Below, piece by piece: positions 1 through 11,930 of a stretch of 64,000 bases of DNA. Made by a program: the position numbers and the translations under genes. The stretch covers positions 10,299,501 through 10,363,500 of the forward strand of contig NC_064012.1 of assembly GCF_932276165.1 (NCBI RefSeq). The letters run 5' to 3'. Every line of letters begins with the position of its first letter. The first letter of the stretch is position 1. Origin of the DNA: Plutella xylostella. Taxonomy: Eukaryota > Arthropoda > Insecta > Lepidoptera > Plutellidae. Under the pieces are notes generated by a model. That model did no database searches and was not told the origin of the DNA. It saw nothing but the letters and a program-made list of their open reading frames with translations.

Positions 1-120
1 TTTGTCCGACATGTTGGACCGAGCGAGCGGAGGTCGGGAGGTGCAACACCGGCGGCAGCGAGACACCGACTGACGCGGGCTGCACCGCCGCCTGTTGAAT
101 ACACCCCGCAGCCTCCACAC
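1..120 (-). other. GC-rich block, possible 5' exon of a leftward gene
   Basis: The first 120 bases are strongly GC- and CpG-rich against an AT-rich background, as at insect promoters and first exons. On the minus strand an ATG at 12..10 in an AACATG context would begin Met-Ser-Asp-Lys and run off the window, with the rest of the block as its leader. This is an inference: only four codons are visible and no family can be named. Confidence 0.3.
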
Positions 121-1330
121 GCCGGACCAAGGGCTCGATTCTCGATACATCTATCGAGAATGTTTACCTATTCTTGAATTTTTTATTGAGAGGCGTATAA
201 TCTGTATTTCATCGACTTTTCTTTTATCTAGAACTAACGGGAAAAAGCTTGAATTTCACGACCGGTGACCTTGACATTTCGTCCTATTCAGTTACGTTTC
301 CCGATTTCCACATAGGTAACATGGATACACACACATTTTGAAGCGCTCGGTACTACATAGGGGATTCCAACAGGTGGGTATTTTTATCACCGAATTGATT
401 AGAAACGCCTCTCTTTTGTAGGCCATTCATGATGTACATGCACAGATAGCTGAGCTTCAAAACGGAGTTATTTTAATTACTAAATAGTTTTTTATCTGAA
501 TTGATCGAGATTGTTCTCAGCCAAGTTCATCAAACAAATATCTAAAGCCGAATTCCGCTCATATCTGGTAAATATGGCCGTACTATACTAAGTTATGATG
601 GTTGTATGTAGGTGAAGTGTGTAACCCGCAAGCAACGAGTCAGACTACAGCTTTACGACTGCGATGTATCGGATATCAGAATACCAACGCGATAGTTTCG
701 TAGACCGAAGAAGCGCTCTTAGCTTTCAGACCGTTCTAAGAATCACTGAAAGGCGAAGAGCGCACTCACCCAAATTGCTGATACTTACCTATGTCATATC
801 GCTTTAGAACCGCTACCGTGCGCGATTACCGGGTGCACTGAGTTCAAAACACTTTCTCTTTGATATGATATCCGCAAATCTAGAGTGCTCCCCCCAGAGT
901 GCGTTTGACATCTTCCGCTTCCATTATGTGAGAGTTGACGATCGAAAATACCTAACTTCGACTTTATTTTACTCGGATTTCGAATCAGGAAATTATTTCT
1001 CTTTCACATATTGATACAACTAGTGAAATCATGTTTCAATATTTCACGTTATCAATGTATTGGAACACTATTAAAATTTAAAGTTTTCGTTGAGATTACC
1101 CCGACCAGCCATACCTTTTAATAACAACAACAACAACACAGTACATCCGATACAATATATTCCGATATTCTCCAGTCACGTCAGTTCGATTGTGTCATAA
1201 TCTCCATACAAGGTAAGCGGTTCTTGTCTAGTGCTTTATTGACTTTGCACCTCACTTACCTGGTTGCGATTTACGTACGCAGTAGGTATTGAGGTTTTTA
1301 TTGTTATACGAGTAGAATGGAACTATCAGT
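121..1330. other. Intergenic, no gene seen
   Basis: AT-rich sequence with stops in all frames and no convincing exon. A short AAC trinucleotide run lies near 1122-1138. I see no recognisable repeat family in this stretch. Confidence 0.5.
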
Positions 1331-1582
1331 TATACAGAATGTTGCAAAAAGGGTATACTAAGCCGAAAGGGGGTGACTCAGAGGGTCATTCTGGACAACT
1401 TTTGGTCTACAAATTTGAAAATTCATGAAAATTAATAAATATTTTCACGCGACTTTTTACTATGGAGAACGAATTATTTTTTTTCGCGAATTTCAAAAAC
1501 TCGTAGAACAAAAGTTGTTTAGAATGACCCTCTGAGTCACCCCCTTTCGGCTTAGTATACCCCTTTTGCAACACCCTGTATA
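1331..1582. mobile_element. Hairpin MITE, TATACAGGGTGTTGCAAA family
   Basis: The two ends are inverted copies of about 74 bases, from TATACAG at 1331 to CTGTATA at 1582. They share the word CTAAGCCGAAAGGGGGTGAC. The short centre holds no coding potential, and a 66-codon minus-strand frame inside is only the palindrome read through. A related element is at 25234-25441, and 55944-56250 shares the CTAAGCCGAAA core. TA at the outer edge suggests a Tc1/mariner-type origin; that is inference. Confidence 0.85.
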
Positions 1583-2180
1583 GCAGGGATATCGTTACGA
1601 TCAACATAAATCGTCATCATCATAGGGTTTTATTATTGCTTCACCTAGGCACTGCCAAGTAGGCAGTGTAGTCCCCCGTGTTATACATTATTATTACTAT
1701 AAACGCGACCGGCAATCTTTGATTATTATATAATAAAAGCCGGCAATTAAATACTTAGGTACTTTCAGCACTGTTCCCCGTTACATTTCACAGCGTTTTC
1801 TTTTTAAAAGCTGATGATTTAGTATGGTAACAATATTGAACTATCCGCGGTTTCCTGATAAAAATCCTTTCCGTATAGGTACATAGAATCAGCGTCGCGG
1901 TGTCGGTTGAATATTTGATGAACAAATGCTCGTAGGGGTTGCACTTAGATTAACAATATACGAAGAAGATGGACTGTTAGTGCTAAAAAACGTCTCTGTA
2001 AGTAAAAACCCACTTCTACCACTTAGCTCATATTTTTAATGATTTGACATGATTTGTGACCTTATTTATTGGTACAATGGTTGTCATTAGGTTGAACTTA
2101 AAACGGTTTGACAGTAAACAAAATGAGGTTTTTTTATTTGTTTTTGTAAGTGACACACCATCTTGTTGGCATATTATGAA
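1583..2180. other. Intergenic, no gene seen
   Basis: AT-rich DNA between two transposons, with no supported gene, RNA or repeat. Confidence 0.5.
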
Positions 2181-3630
2181 TACAGGGTGACTTTTTAGTC
2201 AGTAACGAAATTGTAATATAACATTCCTTGGTTAAAAATATAACTTACGTGTATTTTCTTTCAGTACCTTTCAGTACTAAAATTATAAGATATTGGCACA
2301 CAAAGTTTTCTCCAGAAAACCAAGACTCATGGTCACCGTGCGCGAGTAGCGCGAGTAGCGCGTCTGGCCACGCCCACTTGCCCGCGAATCCTAACTAAGC
2401 GAAAGTACCTAATTGTGTCTGTCTGTCTGTTACTCTTTCACGCCCAAAACTACTGAACGGATTTGAATGAAATTTGGTATACAGATGGTCTCGTCCTTGA
2501 AAAAGAACATAGGCTACTTTTTATCGCGGAATTCCCACACGAAAACTATTTAAGGCGAAGCCAAGCTCGCGGGAACAGCTAGTTTCAAATAAATTCATAA
2601 GTTGCTCAATGATTTTCCCCATACTTTTAAATAAAATATGGATTGATTATGGATTTTAACAGATAGTCCTTTAATAAATACCTATAACAGATCGATTAAA
2701 TACGATCTTAAACGATTAGTTAGGATCCACTTCCGTTTTCACGACTTTGTAGTTGGACTGTAAGTAACAATAAGTATTTAGAATTTTAAGTTCTCATTTT
2801 GAGTGAATGTTTTTTATAATGTTCTTATGAGAAATAAAGTACCTTAAACCTTAAACCTTAAACCTACTTTCAAGGGGTTAGAGTTAGAACCGTCAAATTG
2901 CAATAAAAAATCCAAATCCAAGGGGACCTTACCGCAACACCGTAATTAGCACACACTTCCTCAATCACTGTATGATGAAGTATCAAATTGTTCGAAGTGG
3001 AGTCCCTTCTACACATCTACACAAAGTCTGGCACGTCACAACACTTTCAACTCATTGTATTTTAATTTATTTAACACCACAATGTAATTTTTCACTTCCT
3101 CGAAAGCGACAATTATCTTATTTCTGAGGTCTGCGAGATTTTGGGACTCTTCGACATACCTACTCCTACTCTTGGTTAGAATACATTTAGCACACACACA
3201 CAAACACAACACAAGTCGGCCCGGGGCCGGGGTGCGCGCGCGTCGAAAGAAAAAGGGTTTTTGAGTAAACAGAGACACGTGTGACGCGGCGGTGCGCAGG
3301 CGACTGACGTCAGATCGATGACGCATTACCCATTAGCGGCGGCATCCTTTGCAAAATGAAGCTCCGCCCCTTTCTCACGCTAAACGAGAGTTTATTGGTT
3401 TATGGCGGCAATAAGGTCTAATTTCGGCTTTGTTTGTTTCGTGAGAAACCTATCGCTTTTAACATTTATTGCTCAGTGACTCAGTGACCATATTTTACCA
3501 ATATTTCGGGATACAAAAAAAATAAATCATGAAAAATTTACCTACTAATTTTTTCATTGAAATCGACTCTATTGTACATACCTAACTCATGGAAAAAATT
3601 TCGTTAGTGACTAAAAAGTCACCCTGTATA
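2181..3630. mobile_element. Degenerate DNA transposon with 31-bp terminal inverted repeats
   Basis: The left end (ACAGGGTGACTTTTTAGTC... from 2182) and the right end (...GACTAAAAAGTCACCCTGT to 3628) match as inverted repeats over 31 bases with one mismatch. The 1.45-kb interior has no intact transposase. A minus-strand frame at 3036-3326 ends in a stretch (NLADLRNKIIVAFEEV) that resembles the C-terminal helix of mariner-like transposases; this is weak evidence. A Helitron tail (to 2582) is nested inside. Confidence 0.75.
2388..2582 (+). mobile_element. Non-autonomous Helitron 3' part
   Basis: Matches the common lepidopteran short Helitron body: a TGTCTGTCTGTTACTCTTTC-like start, ATTTGAATGAAATTTGGTAT, an AGGCTACTTTTTAT core, and the terminal AACAGCTAG followed by T. 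CTAG|T is the expected Helitron 3' end, inserted between A and T. Other copies are at 7850-7923, 17685-17901 and 22353-22558. Confidence 0.75.
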
Positions 3631-5723
3631 AGGGGTTGCGTCATGAATACAGGCACTACTTTTCTTTACTTGAGTGAACCTAATGAAGTAAATAGGTGGA
3701 AGTAGTAGTCTTAATAGAATTTACCTATCGTCAACTCAATTTAAAATGTTACGTCGAGTGCAAATGTAAACGGGCAGAAACTGGCTGCGAAGGTGCATCA
3801 TTAAAGATATAGGAAACTGGAAAATATATAAGTATAGGTATATCCAATCAAAAACATAAATGTGAAATGAGAGCCAAGTTCAATATTATTATAAATGCCT
3901 TGGTTGTTGACTACAACGACAAAAGAAGTGAGATCTAAATGGGTGCCAAGTTCAATGGTCAGTCCTGAAATTTATTTATAAGTAACAGTATAATATTATC
4001 ATATCTTCTTATAACATAAAATAATGTATTGTAGCCTAAGGTCTGATTTGCCTAGTTTTTATACACCTATCAACGAAGTATTATGTTCGAATTAATAAGA
4101 ACCGACAAATTCTTGTTGGTATAACTTGTGATAGCTATAGGTAATTTATATATGAAAACTAGCCAAGACAATACGTTAATGAAGGATATGTCTGAAAAAA
4201 AATCAGCATCTCACTACTGTATCATTGCAAGCATCAGAAGCTTAATTCACACGAAAGCCTTTTTTTATCAAGCTGTTTTAATTTTTTGTTCTTGTGAGAG
4301 ATTTGATACCTTAGTGGGTAATAATGCTGGTTTTTATGTTAAATCTTATAATTTGCAGGATTCACCATGTTCAAATCGTATATAAATAATCTACTGTGAC
4401 TAGTTTTTAAAGTAACTATCACTCAAGTGAAACTTTATAAAGTAAATAACTAGATTAAGCAACCGCAGCTTCGGAAGTCGTACTTGTTTAGTCTGATGAA
4501 CAGTTACGTTGTTATTCTTGTATTTCAGTGCAACTGTGGCGTTTTCTCTATTCAACATTAATTAAAACAAATAATTTGCGTTTTACTTAGCTGAATATTT
4601 AAAGGAGAATCTATTTAAAATGCTAACCTAACAAGTCACAACCTACCGTTCTAATCGAGCTAAATAAAACTGTTTTAAAAACAACTTCCTTTTGAAAGCA
4701 ATTTTTCCCAAAACTGTTAAATAGGTATATTGTATATTAGCACCCAAGAAAATACCGCATTTTTTTTGTGTACACAATTTCCGTCTTCGGACGAAAGAGA
4801 TATTTTTTATACATAGTTTTTTCAGTGAATTCACGGACGGCTGTATAATAATCATGTACTTACTACCTGTTTAGCAGTAGTATCCTTATGACCTCACTGT
4901 GAATAAACTTTGAACGTATTAATTGTTCAATAATTATGATATTATGGATTCACAAAAAATACGAATTTAGTATTATAGCTTATATTACTAAATTCGTATT
5001 TTTGTGAATTTCTGAAGGTACGATTTAAGATTTCGGCAAATGCCTACTCATTAGTTTTCCTATTTTGAAGTTTTCTCATTTATACTTAGTACTAATTAAT
5101 GTCTATTTTCGTTTGGACAAGAATAATGTTGTTATCCAGATCAAAAGTAGGTGTATTATTCCTCTTGTACCGCCCACGCTTGTTTTCCCAGACTTTAACG
5201 AGTATCCGTAAGCAAATTTTAAGGTTGATTAAAAGAAACGACAATAATAAAATACAATTAATTAAAGACTAAAATAAACAAATAGCGTGTTGTAACCCTC
5301 GCTATAGTTATAGAAATATAGCTTAAATACTGCTGTCAGCAGTCATTAAATTCACATAATATAAAAAAGATGTTTTGAAATGGTATTTTATATTATTAGT
5401 GCGTAATTTTTTATGTTCCTGTTATAAATAAGTACATATAATTACAATTACAGCGATTTTTGCGCTGAGATGGAGATCCATAATTTAATATTAATAAAAT
5501 GCAATTACGTACGTAAAATATTACTTAGGTACGTGTTTTATGTTGTCAACTCATGGTAGGAGTACTGGATGAAAACGTGATTGGATATATTTTTTACTGA
5601 GAATCTGAAATCTTTAATCTATAAGACGACGCCGGCTTCACCAAGAAGCTATTTAAGTATCCAGTATGCCTGAAGAGCGTTATACCTGTATTTCTCTGAG
5701 ATAAGATTGAAAATGAAGTTACT
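3631..5723. other. Intergenic, no gene seen
   Basis: About 2 kb of AT-rich DNA. Short frames at 4128-4385 and 4643-4855 have AT-driven composition, no splice context and no recognisable domain. The only structured item is the hairpin at 4949-5008. Confidence 0.5.
4949..5008. repeat. Near-perfect hairpin, 24-bp arms
   Basis: TTCACAAAAAATACGAATTT at the left and AAATTCGTATTTTTGTGAA at the right are inverted copies separated by a 13-base AT loop. The arms differ only by one A/T in the homopolymer. It is isolated: no flanking target duplication or second copy was seen. Confidence 0.8.
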
Positions 5724-5952
5724 ACACTGCCGGGCAATGAAAAAGTTCCACTCTAAAAATGCCAACAACAAACTACCCCAATTTTTTCAAAGATTGAATT
5801 TAAAATTGGAACAATATTTATAACCGATTTCAGTTGGTAATATCCTGATGCTCTGTTAAATGTACTTCAATTTTGCAGAAGACGGCCTTTTCCGTTTAGA
5901 AGTAATTTGGTGCTTTTCTCAGTGGAACCTTTTCATTGCCCGTGAGTGTGTA
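5724..5952. mobile_element. MITE, CGGGCAATGAAAAAGTTCCA family, copy 1
   Basis: The ends are inverted: CACTGCCGGGCAATGAAAAA at the left and TTTTCATTGCCCGTGAGTGT at the right. The interior matches 63568-63803 over most of its length (CCCCAATTTTTTCAAA..., TACTTCAATnTTGC..., GAATTTGGTGCTTTTC); both carry the same orientation. A third, more diverged member is at 47284-47521. A 102-codon plus-strand frame starting inside is not conserved between copies. Confidence 0.85.
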
Positions 5953-7340
5953 TTGAACTATTATTTTGGAAAGCCTTCCATTGGATACAAAATGAAGAAA
6001 GGTTATCAATTATGGTTGTTTGTGTTAGAACGAGAAAAAATGTTTGCTGAAAATGCTTTTAACTGCATTAAGGTCAATTTTAGAGAGAGGCTGTGTGGAT
6101 ACGAAATTCATGTAATAATTCATAATTGTTTTATTGCCAATGACTTAAGCGAAAATAATCTCATTTAAATGTTCAATTAAACTAGATACCTAATTATGTC
6201 GAAAACACACGTACATTCCACTTCCAATCTACAATTTCGATAAATTAAATCTAAATTCTGAAACTTGTTGCATTCCAACTCATGTTTCTAAAAACAAAAT
6301 TGAGATATTATGCCTTTGACATTAAATAACCATAACTTTTAGTGTACGCAAATGAAAATATATATGTCGCGGATTAAAAGAAGATTCAACCAGATGCCTG
6401 CGACATATACAAGGATACAAGGATCCAGGTATAGGTACCTATACGATATACCTGTTGACTAAAAGGCTATTTCAAGTTTAGATGGTGTTCTACAATTTTG
6501 ATAACAATTAGATTACGAAGTAGCCGCATGATACCCGGGGGGTCACTTTAGCTCCCAATAACGAAGTTTCGGAGAGTTGCTACGCTTACCTCGACTCTAT
6601 CTTGTTGCATTAAACGCACCTATTGCATGAGATATCTCGTTCGTTTTTTGAAAAGCTAGAGTAAGCCTCCCGGTACGTCTCAATATACGGGAGCGTATTA
6701 CATATTACTAAAACTTGTGTAAACTATCCATAGACTTAGTAATAAATAACGGTGCAGTTTACTAACTGGTACGAAGGGTTCTATGTACATTACGACCATA
6801 TTGTAGGACGTTAGGATACTTATACTCTCCTATTGATAGTTTTACTGAATTAATACATACACATGTGTAAATAAATAAAATAATATAATTAACTGACTGG
6901 GTAATTGTAGCAATTGTGAATGCACTAAATGAAAATAATTGATCATAACTTTAAAAAAATACGAAATAAAATTTAAAAAATATTTTTTGTCTATTTTATA
7001 TCTAATTTTTTGTTTTGTAACAAAATCATTCGGTCTAAGCAAAATCTATAGATTACATACCTAAAAAAAAACTTTTTTGCCTTCAGAATCGACATCATTG
7101 ATCCGAAACGGTTCCAATATTCCTTACCATATTTTTGAACCTGCTCGACTTTAAATCAGTATCTCGATCTAAAGCGAGGTTTGTAAGGACATTCGATACG
7201 GCTGTCACAGGCTTTGAGGATTGCGGGTTTTTTTAGTTCCAAACTAGGAAACACAATTTCGTTCTTTTTTCATACATTTTGTAGCGAATCCAATTTTGGA
7301 TCGAATGTGATGAGTTTCTACGTAATCGCTGTTCCATAAA
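5953..7340. other. Intergenic, one repeat fragment
   Basis: AT-rich with no supported gene. The stretch about 6537-6675 (GGGGGTCACTTTA... CGACTCTATCTTGTTG... TCTCGTTCGTTTTT) resembles 16990-17135 and marks a dispersed repeat. Confidence 0.5.
6537..6675. repeat. Dispersed repeat, copy 1 of 2
   Basis: Shares ordered blocks with 16990-17135: GGGGGTCACT, GAAGTTTC.GAG, CGACTCTATC, ATTGCA and TTGTTCGT-like words. The second copy has inverted ends (TCTATATTTATGACGAAAAA and TTTTTCGTCAGTATAGAG), so this is probably a worn MITE. Confidence 0.55.
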
Positions 7341-7506
7341 GTCTGTTTTTTAATCTCAATACTTATTAAATTGTCAGATTCTGAACGGTTCATCAACTGT
7401 CGATTGTCCCGCGATTAAGTGACGCATCGTTCTATTGGCGGGTCAATCTGTTGATGAACGTTAAAAATCTTTTAATTTAGTAGGTATCTGAGATTAAAAA
7501 ACAGAC
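7341..7506. mobile_element. MITE, GTCTGTTTTTTAATCTCAG family, copy 1
   Basis: Terminal inverted repeats GTCTGTTTTTTAATCTCA and TGAGATTAAAAAACAGAC bound a 166-bp element. The body contains TGAACGGTTCATCAACTG and its inverted counterpart. A diverged copy lies at 23361-23524, inside an SDHA intron. Confidence 0.85.
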
Positions 7507-9489
7507 ATTAAATCCGTGTTATTTTAGCACAACTACATCATGTTCATAAGATGCCGGTAGACTGAAATTTACAATAAGGAAGCTCGGCTCACCACCCGCT
7601 TACAACTTCCATCGCGACAACTTACACAGGGTGCAACAACTTTGTTTGGAAACATCTCCAAGGCGCCGACGGAAACAAGCGTTTCTTATCGTAACTCTGT
7701 TACCTACTACCTACACTGCACTTCATAACAGTAACTAACTGTTAGATAACTTTCGCTTATCGTTTGTGAATGTTTGTTGTTAATCTTTAAAAGGAATTAA
7801 AATTATTCTTCTTTATTTAGGTGTATTATCACCGGAAGGTTTAAAAGCTTAGAAATTATGGAAAAACAATCGGCGGGGTGGAAAAATATTTCAAGGTGAC
7901 GCTAGCTCGCGGGCAACAGCTAGTCTATAACAAATAAAACTAAGTTCTATGATTTGATTCTTGTAAAAAGCATGATTGTAAGTGCAAAATTAATTAAAAT
8001 TGAAATAACAATGTAAACACTCTAGTTAAAACCTTTTGAAGGTGCTGACTATTTTCTCTTATTGTAATTTAACTTGACTTTTCATTGATATTTCCTTTCG
8101 TATTTAAAATAAATGGGGAATTTACGTTGCAAAATATCAACTACGATTTCAATGTTGGCAGGTAAATATTTGCTAACAAGCTTTGAAATGAATTTAGATC
8201 CTTATAAAGTATACATTATATATTTTATGATTTTCTTGCAATTCCCACATTTACTGTTTAAAAAATGCCAAGTAAGTGACGCCAATTATTTGATATTGTT
8301 CTGAAATTTTAATATAGTATAAGTACTTATACATTTTTTTTGCTTTTGTCTCAGCTTTATTTTACAAGAAGAGCAGGACCATACCATCCGATGCGACATC
8401 GGGCTTCCATCTTTTGAAGTAAAAATGCCGAGGAAAAATCTTTTGACTAAGTGGTGGTTTGTAGGTCATTACTTATTTCGTTTTACAGAGATTTTTACGC
8501 AACTAAAATTAGTTCTTGGAGAAAAGTGGTAAGGTAAGTAATTTTGTGCTTGAAATGCATGATCGACGAGGTCCTGAACAGGACAAATACTCACGAATCC
8601 AAATTAAATTATTCAACCGATTTTGACTTTTTTATGTTAACTTATTTGTTAACTTCGCATTTGAGTTCATAAGAAAACGTCATATCGGAAAAAACGCACT
8701 AGATATTGGTTATTTATAAGCTCTAAGATACGTTAGGGGTATAATCCAGGTTATCTCCACATCTTAAAATAATTTCAATACATGTAATCAGATTAAAGTA
8801 CCTACCTATGGTGAATTTGCTATCACATTTATCTCCAAGCACAGAGTGTTTATAATAATCCGCTCTAAACAAAAAAATCATTATTGTCAATATGAAGGAC
8901 GGTCTAAACTGGAAAATGTCAACCCTGAAGCGGCATTTATTTTATTGCATTCAACTATTGCTTGTATGGGCAAGAAAATGGCGTCGTCTAAATGGGCTTT
9001 TATTCGCTATCGCTCTTTGTTCAACAGCACAATATTAATAAAATGTGAGGACAATACTTGTACTGTAAAGTCACAACAAAATATAACTGGGAAGTAGGTA
9101 TTCATATAAACTTATAAATAACAGATAGTTACTTATAAATAACAAGATACTTAAGTAGGTAAGAACTAGTTATAAATCATTTAGCTTACACAAAAAACAG
9201 CTTATATTCAATTTAGGAAGGTAAACTAAATAGTAACGAATTACGAAAATAGAAAATATATTATGTACGAAATACACTAATGGAAAATGGAATTAACTTG
9301 AAAAGTTGGTCTTATAAATAATACAACGGGAAACTGAATAGATATACTAGTTATATTTTTTCCTTGGTCAAGTAAGTAGTATATATAAAAAATATAAGGA
9401 CTACAACAACATTTAAAAAAAGTGGATTTCTAATATAGTGTCCTCAAAATATCATATTCATTTTAATTACATAATTTAACACAGATTTG
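7507..9489. other. Intergenic with a Helitron tail
   Basis: AT-rich. Apart from the Helitron 3' end at about 7850-7923, I see nothing supportable. Short frames at 8113-8304 and 8846-9097 lack domains or splice context. Confidence 0.5.
7850..7923 (+). mobile_element. Helitron 3' terminal fragment
   Basis: Ends in GCTCGCGGGCAACAGCTAG followed by T, the same terminus as the copies at 2582 and 17901. Only about 75 bases remain. Confidence 0.65.
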
Positions 9490-9562
9490 AGTCGTGGTAC
9501 CCTAATGGATAAGAGTTCGACTCTCACTCTGGAGGCCGAGTGTTCAAATCCTGGCATGTACC
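9490..9562 (+). mobile_element. tRNA-derived SINE head
   Basis: A box-A-like TACCCTAATGGATAAGAG is followed after about 30 bases by a box-B-like GTTCAAATCCTGG. This is the pol III promoter arrangement of a tRNA-related SINE. The stem does not fold as a full tRNA and the downstream part is worn. Confidence 0.55.
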
Positions 9563-9682
9563 ATTGTATTCTTTTTAATTGAAGACTTTAAGTACATGTA
9601 AGTAACACACTAAGATGTGCTAAATACGAATAGTACAGTAGATAGATAGGATTCGTGACCTACCACCCACGTGAGTCCAAAT

Positions 9683-9826
9683 GTACAGTCTGGTGCATAA
9701 GTAGCTGTACACTTTTGTACCTTGTCAAACTCACAAACTGCCTATTCAAACATTGACGGTTTGTTATGTAGTCAGTACGACAAGGTACAAAAGTGAACTT
9801 ATAGCTACTTATGCAGCTGACCGTAC
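9683..9826. mobile_element. MITE, GTCAGCTGCATAA family, copy 1
   Basis: The left arm (GTGCATAAGTAGCTGTACAC, TTTTGTACCTTGTC) is inverted in the right arm (GACAAGGTACAAAAGTG, TAGCTACTTATGCAGCTGAC). A second copy with the same arms is at 51731-51861. Overlapping frames on both strands here are palindrome artefacts. Confidence 0.8.
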
Positions 9827-9981
9827 GCACAGCAAAAAGCTGACTGACTACCCGTTCGAGTGTAACAGTCATGAGCATAATATTTGTTATGTATGTATGT
9901 ATGTATGTATGCCAGTGTACAAATTTAAATTTATGCTTTTATTTTCATTTATATTGCAGGTTTCATTTATATACCATCTAA

Positions 9982-10129
9982 ATACAGGGTGATTTTGTAG
10001 ACGCGCATAATATTTTCACCGCGTGTTCTCCTAGTCATACTGACCAACTTTCATTATTGGGAAAATCCTGAAATCGCGAAAAAAAATGTGGTGAAAATAT
10101 TATGCGCGTCTCCAAAATCACCCAATATA
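9982..10129. mobile_element. Hairpin MITE, ACAGGGTGATTTTGTAGACG type
   Basis: The arms ATACAGGGTGATTTTGTAGA and the inverted TCTCCAAAATCACCCAATAT extend inward through CGCGCATAATATTTTCACC. Total length is about 148 bp with a central loop and no coding content. The termini resemble the other ACAGGGTG elements of this window. Confidence 0.85.
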
Positions 10130-11732
10130 AATAAAATGAAGGATCTAATGAGGCATATTTTAATAATTCACCTACCTATTTAATACTTAACTCATACTTA
10201 ACTGTATACATACACAGACATTAATTAATCAGTTTTTAACTAAGTAGGTATACGTATTTATCTATTCTAATTAGGTTTACTAATTATGCAGTCGTAGTCG
10301 TGTGAGTCCATAACTAGATTGATTTAGTACTCTCGCTAAAAGCATACCACTATTCGTGTCTCATCGAAAAAGACGTAGGAACGTATCTAGTGCTCCTAAT
10401 TAGGTTAAGATACTGTAACCTAAAAACAATAGGAAGTCCGTCACAGACTTAGCTAAGCTTATCTGCTAATACTTGACCTCTTTCCGTGATAAATAGTTTA
10501 TTTATAGGTTTTATTAATAGAACAGTTATTGTAGTACCGTAGTTGTTGTAGTACGCGAGACATACGCATAATCACTGTCTCTGTCTGTACGTCCCTCTCT
10601 AACATAAATTAATAGACAGTGCGGAACACTTCATAACCTAATTATTAGTTTACTATTACAGGGAGCTCCACATGGCGTTTTGTTGAATGAAATAGTTTTA
10701 ATCACTGTATTTGCAATACGCCAGTGTGCCGCAATGGATCAATAGCATTTGTAGCAATTGTGAACATCTCCCGGTAAAGCTACCGCGTCCAAACTTTTCA
10801 AGTTATTTCTCACTACAATTCACCGGAAAAAAAGTTAGTTCTTACCTCCGGCAGCGTGCTCGTGGCCTGTCGCTACGCTTCCATCTCACTAGTTTTGTGT
10901 TTTATCACTTTATAAGGCACTATCTTGGTTTGGTTGCGGTCTAAGGGCCGCGGTTACCGAGAAAACGTAGGCACATTATATTAGTGGCCACCCCTGTATA
11001 GCGTAGGGATGGGACACGCGGGTCGGATCTAAATCACCGACTCTTTTCCCAGTAGCTGTTACTGCAAGAGCCTGTTGGGCCTGAAACTGTGTGCAAATAA
11101 TCAATCCGCCCAACTAGTAGGTACCACATGATTTGACTGTGAGTGACTATGAAGTGTAGTTGGTTGGCAGAGAAACTGGGGTAAAGAGATCCGGGTTTGA
11201 ATCGATAGCCCCATGTCTAGCGTCAGTCGTCTGGCGTGCCTGAACGCATGCGCCCGTGTCTGCGGCCTCGCCCTTTGTCCGTCGCCTGAATGGGTGACGT
11301 CACGCGATCACCCCGAGGGAGCGGGAAGTGCTAATCGCCCCTTACTTCTTACTACGAGTAGGTAACGCTCGGCTGGATTACCGCGCGTACACAATGATGC
11401 TGATACATGAATAAATGTTTTGATACAGTATTTTTGTTTTATTTTTATATCAGTACTTGACTATTGTTTTTGTTGAATATTTGAACATATGTAGATATGG
11501 ATAAATATTGGTTAGAAAATACGATCTCCTTAAGTATCTTTGATTTTGATTTCGACCGATGTCTAAAGCGGCAGCTTTGAGAAAAATCAAGGGGACGCTT
11601 GCTGAATGTAACAAGATCTCAAAGTCCCTTTCATAAAAGAAGGAAGTAACTAGCTAGATATTTCGCAGTATGCGGTAGCCATACAATTTTTCCCATGTGA
11701 AATGCCAAAAGGGGTAGGATTCGTTTTTAAAC
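10130..11732. other. Intergenic, no gene seen
   Basis: Mostly AT-rich. The stretch 10990-11390 is more GC-balanced and contains a box-B-like GGGTTTGAATCG near 11195, perhaps a SINE remnant. No exon with credible splice sites was found. Confidence 0.45.
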
Positions 11733-11930
11733 CCCGATGGACAAATTGGGGGTGTTATGAGTTTAACGTGCCTGTATATCTCTGTGTGTGTATCTGTCTG
11801 TGAAGCTCCCAAAGGACGTGTCGTTTTATTATTTAGGGTCATTACGTAGATATTTTTACCTTACCGTGTTCTTAGCCATTTTTCATAAAAATCGGTTAAG
11901 CCCTTCAAGAGCTATTCGATTTTTTATGGT
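11733..11930 (+). mobile_element. LINE 3'-tail-like dispersed repeat, copy 1
   Basis: Shares a colinear series of blocks with 32332-32515: CCCCGATGGA, GGGTGTTATnAGTTTAACG, GTATCTGTCT, AGCTCCCAAA, CTAGCCATTTTTCAT-like, AAAATC.GTT.AGCC and a TTCAA..G.TAT end. I recognise this as a common lepidopteran interspersed repeat tail; the LINE assignment is inference. Confidence 0.6.
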
